A stretch of 64,000 bases of DNA from an archaeon (lineage in GTDB: Archaea; Methanobacteriota; Methanobacteria; Methanobacteriales; Methanobacteriaceae). This document shows, in pieces, positions 47,566 through 59,600 of the stretch. The stretch is from positions 1-64,000 of the forward strand of contig JAKSUH010000001.1 in NCBI GenBank assembly GCA_024413395.1. The letters run 5' to 3'. A program made the position numbers and the translations under genes. The notes beneath the pieces are model-generated. The model was given only the letters and a program-made list of their open reading frames with translations, searched no databases and was not told the DNA's origin. How positions within the stretch are numbered: position 1 is the stretch's first letter; each line of letters begins with the position of its first letter.

Positions 47566-47617
47566 ATATAAGTATAATAAATATAAGGTATATTATAAGT
47601 ATTATAACTATTAGTAT

Positions 47618-47625
47618 TATATTTG
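47618..47625 (+). promoter_or_regulatory. Candidate Bacteroides-type -7 element
   Basis: TATATTTG fits TAnnTTTG and lies between the terminator at 47530 and the start at 47657, so a promoter is needed here. No clear -33 element is visible, and such matches arise easily in AT-rich DNA. Confidence 0.35.
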
Positions 47626-47656
47626 TTTTGTATTTAACCATAAAATTAATAATAAT

Positions 47657-50600
47657 ATGAATGGATGTGAATTACCAATTAAAACCAATGATGCTTTTAA
47701 TGTTTTAAAAGCTGAACTTGGAAGCGATGTAGAACGTTTTGTTCAATTACACGCCCTCACAACTAACAACGGCGCTTATACTGATGATTTTGTAGAGTAT
47801 TGTAAAACTAAGTATGACATTGATATTCAATTTGATTCAAACGAGAATGTTGATACTATAGTTACAGCAATTAAAGATTATGCTCTTATAAAAGATCTTA
47901 GTGTAAAGTATGGGTCTGAAATGCAAAATGCTACTGATTTGAGTGTACGTTATGGTTATACTAGTGATTTAGCAAGAAAAGAAATGTTTAAATTTGCTGT
48001 TCATCGAATTATAAATGTTCTTAGTAATATTCAAGTAAATGGAAAAACTTTTGCTCAAGAACTTGGAAAAGATGATGTAGGTAACTTAAAAAATCCTAAA
48101 AAATTCTTAGAACAAAAAGTACTAAAAAGTATAGGAGAAAACATTAGTGCAGAATTTGCTAAACTAGGAGTAAATAAAGATACTATAAAAGCACTTTATA
48201 GAACAGGTAAATTATCAGAACTTAATGACTTAGCAATTAAACATAATGGTAATAAAGAACTTAAAAACTTAATTGCTGGTTTAAGAGAAATGAAAGACTC
48301 TGATAGAAATTATTTTGATGAAGTATTTCATTCTAAAGAACTTACTCAATTTAAAATAAAAGAATTAGCTGAAGTTTTATCTGAAGTAGATAATATTAGA
48401 GCAGAAGAAGAAGAACAAAATCCTGTTCCATTAACAGATGAGCATGATGATGATGAATCTAAAGATGATAGTTATAATGTTTATGAAAATCATTTAGGTA
48501 CTTTATCTGATGCTTCTAAACATATTCCTGTAGATTTAAAACTTTATCTAAATGGAGTTCCTAAATTAAATAGTAATAAACGATTTAATCAAGATGGTTC
48601 TACTCCTAAAGATTCAGATAAAGCTGATGCAAATAAAGAATTACTATGGGATGTAAAGAAAAATGCAGATACTGGATTAGATGAATTTGTTTCATATAAA
48701 GAAGCTCAAGCAATTCTATTTTCTTATATTAATTATTCTAGTAAATCTAGAATGATTAAAAGTATGAACCGTATAGCTTCTACATTACCTAATGGAAAGT
48801 TTCTTTATAAGATTGCTGACGATTGTGAGCATAATACAGATTTAAGAAATAAAATATTTAGAAATTTTAAAAAGAATAGAATAGAAAAACATCAAGTAGT
48901 TATTACTGATGAAGGAGTTAGCTATAATATTAGTAATATAGAATCTGATAGAAAGTCTACTTTATTTTACTCTTTGTTAACAGATATTAATAATAATTTT
49001 AAAACTGCTATACAAATAACTGGTTTTAATAAAGTAGAATCTAATATAACAAATTTATTTAATATAATACAAAATAATCCAACAAAGGATAATACAGTTA
49101 TTATAGATAAATATGTAGATAGAATTTCTGAGCAAATTTATGAGCTTACTAAACAATATTTTCCTACTATTAGTCAAGATTCTATTCGTGCATTTATAAA
49201 TCAACCTGATTTATTTACACAACCTTATAATATCAAACATCCTTTTTATCAACTTTACACTATTCTTAATAGTCTTAATACAGATTTTGAAGAAAGAAGA
49301 AAAGTTGCTACAAGACTTGAACAAGAAAGAGCTGATGCTATTAAAAATAATAAAGAATATAATGATTGGTTTGAAGAAGCAACAGATCCTAATATTGGAC
49401 AGATGAGTGTGTCAGAAGCTGAAAAAATAGCAGAAAAAACAGGTAGAAAACTTGTAAAAGTTCCAGAGTTAGAAAGTGCTATTACTCCAGATGATAAAAA
49501 TAATATAAATAAACTTACAAAACTATTATTAGATTTTGTTCCAATTTATTGTCCAAATAATTCTAAAAATAGTAAAGGAGATCAATCTTCTGACCATATT
49601 AATGATAGTTGGATTACATATCTAAATGATGTTCTTTCTGATAAAGATTCTATTAAAAGATTTGGAGATGATATATTTAGATCTGTACAAGCAGACTATA
49701 ATACAATTCTTGTTGAAAATAAAGAAATAGGTAATAAAGGATTATTTAAACTAGAAAATGGAAAATATGTTCCTACAGCTTATGCTGAAGATTTTATGCA
49801 TTTTTCTCTATTTGATGGAGTAAATAATAGAACTAGTGGAGAAGGAGCTGGTCATTCTGATTTAGGAGCTATAGACCAAGATGTTACTTCTCTACATGCT
49901 TATTTTAATCCTAAATTAGGAGTAGATGAACAATATGGTTCTACTAGAAATATCAAATATGCTAGATATTTCTTAAGAGTTCCTGCTGATGCTACTAATA
50001 CATTTGATGTTAGCTTGCCAAGGTATGATATAGATGGACTTCTTTCTAAGGGGGTTGTCAACAGAAATCATCCAATTTTTAAGCAATATAAAAATGCTGC
50101 AATACAAATTTTAACTAATGCTATGCATGTAGCTAAAGTTTGTTGTGATGCAGATCCAACTGATAGTACTAAAATATCAAAAGTAGTTAAACCTGGAACT
50201 GAAGCTAAATGTAAAGATACAAAGTATTTTATGAATGGAAGTACATTTTTTGATAAAAATGGAAATCCTACCGGAAATGTATTTAAAAGTAATATATTTT
50301 CATTTAATACTATTGATTCTGATGGAAATAAGATTCCTGTAAAAGATTTTGATGAAAGACTAATGTCTATTGCTTCATTCTTTTATGATGGTGTAAATGA
50401 TAATGTTTTTAAATTAGATGGTAATTCTTCTAAAACTAAAATTGCATTTACAAAAGAACAAAATGATAAATTAGAAGATTTAGTTTCAGAATTTATAATA
50501 GCTTATAGTGATAGCGGAGTTGCTAAATTTAAAAATAATAATTTATCTGAATATATAAATTTAACTGATGCTGAAGTACAAGAATATACTCTTAATTATA

Positions 50601-53600
50601 AACTTGTTTATTGTAATTTAGATTTTCTCTTAGAAGGTAGTCAAGGTTTCTATGGTGATGTAGCTAAATTTCTAAAACGTGCTAAAGAGGTACAAGGTTC
50701 AGGTACTGCTCAAGCTGCATATGATTCTACTGCAGATAGTAAATATAATGATACTGAAGTGTTGGATATCGATATGACAGTTACTAAAGGAGGAACTAAA
50801 TATTCGTATAATAAAACTAAATTTAGAAAAGCTTATGATGCTTTAAAACAAGATAAAGCATTAAGTGTTGAAAAGATAAAAGAAGAAGCTAATCGAATAG
50901 CTAGTAGAATTGAAATGAAACCTACCTTTAAAGCTGTTATTATTAGAAATTCTGAAATAACAGAAGAAGGTTGTCTTATAGGAAAAACTCCTGAAGAAGA
51001 TGGTTATTTAGTTCAAGCTATTAGAGAGAACATGAAAGAAGAAATTGGTGAAGAAGATGCTATTGAACTTTCTAGACGTATTATGGGTCAATATGCTGAC
51101 GCTAAAGCCAATGATGCTCAATCATATATTACATTTGAAGAATTTATTAGAAGACTTGCTCAAAAAGGACAACTTAATGAAAATAAACCTCTTATTGAGA
51201 AAATTCTTAATGAAGATGAACCTATTGATGTAAATGATTTAGTTAGTTTTGTTCAAGTTCTTAAAAACTTTTATTTTGATCAACATTTTGATGAAGAATT
51301 TCAAATGTATACTCCTAGACAAATTAAGAACTCTGAATTTGTTTTAATTCCTAGATTTATTAAAGGAACTGAACTTGAAGTCGTTCATGATTTAATGGAG
51401 AAATATGGTATTGATCAAATTAATACTATAGAAACTTCTAAAGCTTATAATTCTAATATTCTAGAACTTTGGGATAAAGATGGTAATCTTCCAGCAGAAA
51501 GAAATGAAAAAGGAGAAATTGTAGTAAAACCTTTTGAAGATGCTTTAGCGTTGAATAAATATGCTATTCAAGAATATTCTTATCGATTTATGTATACTCA
51601 ACAAGAAGGAGTACAACATATAAATGCTAATAATAAACTTGGATTACAAATTGCTAAAAAGATATTAGATAATATTAAAGTTAATGATGACCCTCGTTAT
51701 GCTCATAAACAAGATTTTATAAAATGTCTTGTAGCAAATATTCAAGATAGTTTTGAAGAACTTCAAAAAGAATTAGAATATACGATTATTGATAAGAAAC
51801 CATATATTAATATAAATAATTTTTTAGAGAAGTTTAAAAAACAAGCAGATACATTAGGACTTGATACAGCTAGTTATGATTATTTAACTCTAGAAAATGA
51901 AGTAAGTGATTTATTATATTTAGGTAATGTTCCGTTGACTAAAATGCCAATGGAACTTAGTGCTTTTAGTGTAAAGCTTGAACAAATAGCAAATGCTTTA
52001 TTTAACACTATGGTTACAAGACAAACTCTTCCTGGTTTCCATGGTGCTCAAGTAACAGGTATTGGATTTAAAGAATTAGGTACTAAAGATAGTATTAAAA
52101 AAGATAAGAATCTTCAATATCATCCTAAACTTTATACTAATGCTGAAGGTAAAACTATTACACAAAGAGAATATGATAAGTTAGATGATGCTGATAAACC
52201 AAATTATAAATATTCAGGAATTGCAGATTATATAGAAATTAGAATTTCTAAAAGTGTTTATCCTATTAAAGTGACAGATGAAAATGGAAACGAACGCTCA
52301 GAAGAAGACTTACTTAATGAACTAAGAAATTTAGGAATTGATGAAATAGTAGGTTATCGTATTCCTTCTGAGTCTAAACACTCTATTGCTAAAATGAAAA
52401 TAGTAGGTTTCTTGGATTCAAGCCAAGGTACTACTATTGTTGTTCCTACAGGTTGGGTTCCTCAAACAGGTTCTGACTTTGATATTGACTCTATTTATGG
52501 TATTACTTATGATGTTAGTCTTAGAAATGGAAAACTTTATAAAGAAACATTAGTTAAAGAACTTACCGATGATATTTATGCTAATTACATTGCTAAGAAC
52601 CTTAAAATATATTCTGATAAAGATTATAATAATCTGGATGAAATAAGAAAACAAGATACTCATAATGTTAAGTATTCTGAATTTACTAATAGAAATGCTC
52701 TACTAAAGTCTTATATTGATGCTGAAAAATCAAGAGTGTTTGCTATTAAGAAAGATAATGTAGCAAATACGTATACATTCATCGACGGAGAGGCAAAGGA
52801 CTTCTTAAATAAACTCAAAGCACAATATACTATTACTACATCATCCGAAAAGAAAGACTTACACACAGCTCAAATCAATTTATTAAATAAATTAATTAGT
52901 ATAAAAGAAGGTTTACTTGAAACTCAAAAAGCAGATCCAAAACTTGCTAAAGAAGCTGATGCTACTGCTAGTAGACTTAATAATCTTAAAAAATATAAAG
53001 ATGCTTTAGTTCAATTATATGCTCCTATTTCTGTTAATATTAAAGCAATTAAAACTGAACATAAAGAAGAATTAAGACAAGCACTTAATGAAGATTATAA
53101 AAAAATAGGTAAAGAAAAAGGTTTCTTATTAGATGACTTTAAATCAGACTTTGAAAAACATCCTGAACGATATAATACTAGAACTGCTAGAAATAATGAA
53201 ATGGTTAATGCTATTTCTAATATTATAGCTGATCCTAAATCTTGGGAAGAAATGTTTTCTCCTTCAGGTTTTGCAGATATTATGGAAGGTATCGCAGAAT
53301 ATTCTGATCCTAGAGTTAAACAAGCTAATGATAATAGAACTCCTTATGATATTTGGGATCAATGTGAACTTCATGGAGAAGTAGTTTCTGGAAAGAAACT
53401 TAAAGGTATTTCTGTAATGAGTGATACTGCTACTTCTGTATTTAGTCAAACAAAAGCTAGAATTAGAACTAAAGTTACTGTAATTCCTAAAGGTTCTGAA
53501 GAAAAACAAATTAGTGATAAATTAGGTTGGATTGATGAAAACTTTAGAAACTTTGCAGGTCGTATTCAAACAGATTATGTATGTCAAACTACTTGTCATC

Positions 53601-56600
53601 AACTTGATGTTTTGAAAGCTGGTGCTGTTCGTAACGTAACAGAAGATACTTTTAATATGTATAAAATATTTGTTATGTTAGGTTTTACTTACGATACTGC
53701 TATTAGTTTTATTTCTCAACCTGCTATAGAAAAATTAGTAAATACTATTTCTAAAACTAAATCAGTTTATTCAGATGATTATGGTTCTGATGCTTTATTT
53801 AAAACTTTACTTTCTGCTGTAAAAAATTATGCTACTGTAACTGAAGATATTGCTTTATATGATTCTGTAGATTCTTGTTCTAATATAGATGAAATTATTA
53901 CAGCTCTTTCTAAAACACATGGAGTTTTTAAAGATCATTTGGAAGAATTACATAATATACCTTCAGCACTTATTGCAGAAGATGATGCTATTGTAAATAG
54001 CAATATGTATTCTCAAAGAATAAAAAATGATAATAAAAATCTTATACCATTAGATGATAGAATTAGAAATTATTGTTTTGGTAGTGATAGATTTTATAAT
54101 GAAATCGAAGTTGATGATGATTCTGTAGTAGAAGTATTTATTAGCTCTAATGAAGGTATTACATCAGGTAAAGTTTTAACTAATAAAAAAGTTAATAATG
54201 GTGAGATTGTAACAAATGATTATTCTAAGTCTAAAAAGGCTTATGGTATTATGTGTTCTGATGCCAAAACAAAACAAATGCATATTTCTACTCAAGCTAT
54301 TGTTAACAATATTGTAAAACTTTGTGAAGAAGCTATAGCGAATCCAAATAAAACATTTAAAGTAAATCTTTCTTCTACTAACAACGAAGAAGCATTTGGA
54401 TTAACAGGACAAGATTTAGCAAATATGTTTATAATGGCTGGTGCTAGATGTTCTATTAAAGAAATTCCTTCTAATGTTCAATTTAGTAAAACTTGGGAAA
54501 AAGCAAATGTATTTAATAAAAATAATAATATAGATGCTTCTGTATTTGACATAGGAGTTTTAATTACTTATAAAAAAATAAAAAATATTTCTGATAAAGT
54601 GATGGCTGTAGCTAAACACTTAAGATATGATAAAGAAGGAGCAAAACAAAGCATTTATGAAACTAAACAATTAGAAGATGATTTAGATAATTTGATTAAC
54701 GCCAAAGAACCTTTTGTTTTAGCAGAAGATGGTCGTAATTTATTAACAGCTATTTATAGAACTTCATTAGAAGATTCTGTTTATCCTCAACTTAAAGCTT
54801 TTCACGATTATTGTACTATTCCTAGTATAGATATCAATGGTTCTATTTTTGTAACTGCTAAAGCTAAGTTTGATGCTATTATAAATAGTTATACCGAAAT
54901 GCTTAGAGCTACAGAAGATGGAAAAAATCCTGAATTAAATCCTGAAGAAAGAAAAAAAGTAGCTAAATATTTAATAGGACAAGTATTAGCTAGTACTGTT
55001 AAAGATAAAGTTATTGATATTTCTGGAGAAAAACCAGTATTTAAAGAAATAGAAGGAATTTCTAAAATAATAGCTGAACGAGATAGAATGGAAGGTATTA
55101 ACTATACGGCTGACATCCTCTTTAACGGGGACGAGATAGTTATTGATGATATGCTTAATCCTTCTGAAGAACAAATAGAAGCATTTAGTAATTTAAGTCC
55201 TGCTCAAAAAGTTCTTTGGTTACAAAAGAATATTAGTGATGCGGGTATATTTAATAAAATAAATGTAGTTCTTAGTAATCAAACACAAACTAAAAGATTA
55301 GGATATTCTAAACATAATATTTATATAAATACTAAAGATGTAAATGTAGACGATTTAAGATTAGAGTTTAATTTGGCTTATTATAGTAGAAGTCCTATTG
55401 TTAAACTTGTAGCACTAGATTTAATTAAGTATGCTGTTGAAATAGAACAATATGACTATGATACTAACGGTATTTATAGTATTATTCCTAATGATTGTCT
55501 TATTGAATTAGGAATAATAGATCAATATAGACAAAACTATTATCATACTGATTATCACGCATTATTAGAGTCTTATGTAAACAAAAATTATAAAGATATT
55601 TATAAGCTATATCAATATGTAGATAGAGCTAATAAATATAACATTGAATCTAATTTCGGTTTAATTATTGCTAAAAGAAATGATAAAATAATCAAAGATA
55701 TTACTCATATAGGAGAGCAAAATAAAACATTTATAGATAAATATGTAAAAATAAAAAGATATAAAAATCGTATAGCTGAAGTTACTCTATACAAAACTGT
55801 AGAAAAAGGACCTAATGTATTTCTTATTCCTGTAAATCCTATAGAAGGAGTTGATACAGATGATTTAAATCCAAAGAGAAAACCTAAATTTCTTAGTGAA
55901 TATGTTTATAACAGTATAGGAGATTATATATTAGAAGCTAATGCTAATGCTAATGCTTCTATTTATATTATGAATAAAGAAAAACTTAGGAAAGAATTTG
56001 GAAATGCTCTTAAAATAAACTTTGATGATAAAATTCCATTAGCTATGGCTAAACCATTTGATATTAATAATCCTCCTATTAAGTTTGAAAATGGTTTTGA
56101 ACAAATAGTTAACGCTGTTAATCTTCATTTTAATCGTACATCAAGTCCCCTTTATGTAAGAAATGTAGCTTTATCTAATTATATAACTAATTATCATGGA
56201 CTTGCTGGATCAGTACAAGTAATAAATGGTAGAGAATATTATATTACTAGACAACCAGTAGCTTCTGATAATAAAAATTATATAGTAAATCCAGATACAG
56301 GAAAAGCTACAGGAGTAGAACTTACTAAAACTGCACAAAAGAAATTAGATAGACATCCTTTTAAAAATCTTATATTAGAATCTATAGAAAACAATATAAA
56401 GCTAGATAATGTTTTTGTTATAAGACCTTTTGAAGGAAAGTTAAGAGAAAATGTTGAAAAAGGTTGGACAAATCTTTCTAAAAATAGAGCAAAATCTTTT
56501 AAAGAAAATAATTTTACTGTAACTAGAGAAAACGGTAAAGTTGAAGCAACTTCTGATTTTGAGGGTTTAAATGAAGTAACAAATGATACTCAAACAGGAA

Positions 56601-59600
56601 CAGAAAAAGAAAAAAATACTATTACTATTTCTAAAAGTGCACAAGTTCCCACTGATTTAGCAAATAAAAGAAAAGGATTATCTAGCAATACTTATTTAGA
56701 TGCTATTAAAAATAACGAAATAAGTATATATCTTATAGAACATAATAAAGAAAATATAGATTTTTGGAAAGATACTAAAATAGGAGATATTATTGAATTT
56801 ACAGATGGTAATGAAAATATTTTAATTAAAGTAACAGATCTAATTAATAAGGTAGATAAAAATAGTGTTAGTTTACATAAAAAACAATTTCATGATATAA
56901 AAGAGTTATCTCAAGAAACAGGATATACTCAAAAATTTATCAAAGAAGAGATTGTTCCTAATAAATTTAGTGCTATAAAATTTGAATATATTTCTAAAGT
57001 AGATGATGTAGATAACATAAGTACTGTAACTCCTAACGAAATGGGAAATATGTATTCAGATATTATAGAAGAAGATACTATTAATACAGAAGGATTAGAT
57101 CCTCTTAGTAAATTTGCAGTTCGTTCTGTTGAAATTATTAAACTTCATTCTATAAAAGAAGATAATAATATAAATTACGGAACATATCAAAAGGTAAAAG
57201 AATATAAAGCAACTAATTCAACTGATTTTAGTAAGTATCCTACTAAAGAAATAATAGCTGTTACTAGAAATTATCTTGAGCAAAAGTATTCAGAACTAGA
57301 AACAAAACTTGCTGTATTTTCTGAAATAAATGGTACTCCTATTCCTATGAATAGCGAAGCTGCTATGGAAATTATTAAAAATGATGCAGCAGAAAGAAAT
57401 AGATTTGAACATATACTTTTGGAAGCAAGTGCATTAAGAAATCAATATGAAATAATTGATAATATCGCTCTTACTGCAGATGATTATGATTTAAATGAAG
57501 ATTTAACTAAAATAAAAAATGTTATAGGAAAGTTAAAATCTGATACTGAACTTAAACTTACTTGGAAAAGATATTTTGAAGAATATGTTATTTCTCTTTC
57601 TACTGATCCAAGAATAAAAGATAATATGCTTAATCTATTTGAAAATTTCTATAATACAAATAGAGCTAGATATCTTTTTGAAAACGTTCAAGAAAATCAT
57701 ACTCCTATAGTACAAATCATTCTTAAAACAGTAATGGATGATACTAGAGCTAATGAATTAGCTACAAATAAAGAAGTAGTAGATTTTAATAAAACTGTAA
57801 ATGAAATAGAACAAGAAGCATTTGCAGCAGGTACTCCTGTTAATTATGATAAAATAATTAATGAAAAAGGAATACGTATTAGAGAATATAAACCTGAATT
57901 TGTAGATGCGTTAAGTGAATTATCTGATAAAGTTAATGAAATTGCAATTACAGAAGGAAAAGATTCTATAGCTTATCATAAAGCAGCAAATGAACTATTA
58001 AAGTTTAAACATGATAATATAGAACAAGCTTTGATTTCTGATTATTACAAAGAACTTGCTACTATCAACGACAGTATGCTTAATGTTCATCCTGATATTT
58101 TTGTAGCATATAAAAGAATAGTAAGTAAACTTGCTGAATTTAATACTATGGAAGTAGATGGAGAATTAACTACTGCTTTAGAAATAGAAAAAACAAAAGT
58201 TCTAGATGAACTCAAAGAATTGCTTAGTGAAGGACAATATAATCCTAGTGCAGGAGGTAGAGTTCAAAAACCTAGTATGTATGATACTTCTGATAAAATT
58301 AATAATATAGATGCAGTAAATGCTTTAAAAGAATATATTGAAAAAAATAAAGCTATTAGAGAAAAGTATTTTGAAAACAATCCTAAATTAGGTTGGACAG
58401 AAAAACTTCTTAAAAATCTTCAAATAGTAGAAGATTATGAACTTAGATTTGGAGGATCAATTCCTATTTCTCATTTAGAAAGATATCCTGAATATAATAA
58501 AGCTAAACGTTGGATTAGAAATAATGCTATTTATACAGGAGATTCAGAAGAAAGAGAAAAACTAAATGATGCTTATAATGTTTTAAGAAGAGGTAATTCT
58601 GTTTCTGGTAGAGAAACCTTTAATAATCTAGTTAAACAAAAGAAAGCTATAGATTATCAAGGAATAGTAGATGGTAGAGTATTTAATGATAAAGAAATAG
58701 ATGATATAAGAGAAGCTCAAGAAAAACGATTTAATATCGCAGAAGGAGTTCCTTATAATGAAGATACTTTGTTGTCTAATTCTCCTAAAGCTAAAGATGT
58801 ATTTACAAAAGAGTTTTACGAAAAACTTACAATACCAGGCGTTAAAAATGCTGAATACATTAAAATAGTTAAACAAATTAATGACATTTTAATAAAGTAT
58901 AGAAATCCTGTTAATGGAGAAATAAATACTTCTTCTATATCTATTGAAGATTTAAAAGCTTTAAAACCTTTATATAGAAAAATTATTTATACTCCTAATG
59001 AAAATGGTTTTGATCCTAATTACATTACTAAAAAAACAGCAAACGAAGAAGATATTGCAGTTGTTACAAAATTCATAAATGAAAATTGTGAAGCTATTGT
59101 AAATGAAGAATCTTACAAAAAACATTATGATATTGCTAGAAGTAAAGGTCTTGAATATTTTTCTGCATGGCTTGATACTAATCTTGTTTATGATTCTGAA
59201 TTAATGTCTTATGCTATAAATCCTAGATTGTATGGTACATTAGTTCCTTTGAATTATGAACATGGAGTTCCTAATAAATTTGTAGATACTGAAAGAACAG
59301 AAGCTGTAAATACAATTAAATCTCTTAGTAGAAGCGAACCAACTCAATACTATTTCGAAACTAGAAGAGAAAAGAGAGAAACTCTTTCTGAAGAAGATTA
59401 TAATGAATGGATTAAAAGAAATCATATTTATAATCCTATAACAGGAGAATTAGAACCTATTGATTGTTGGATGCATACTGTTATTCTTAGTGAAAATCCA
59501 GAAGATAAATATGATTCTGCTAAATATGAGCCTACTAAAAACAATTTAGATTCTATTCCTAGAGCTTTTGCAGTAAATCCTAATTACGATCTTAATATTA

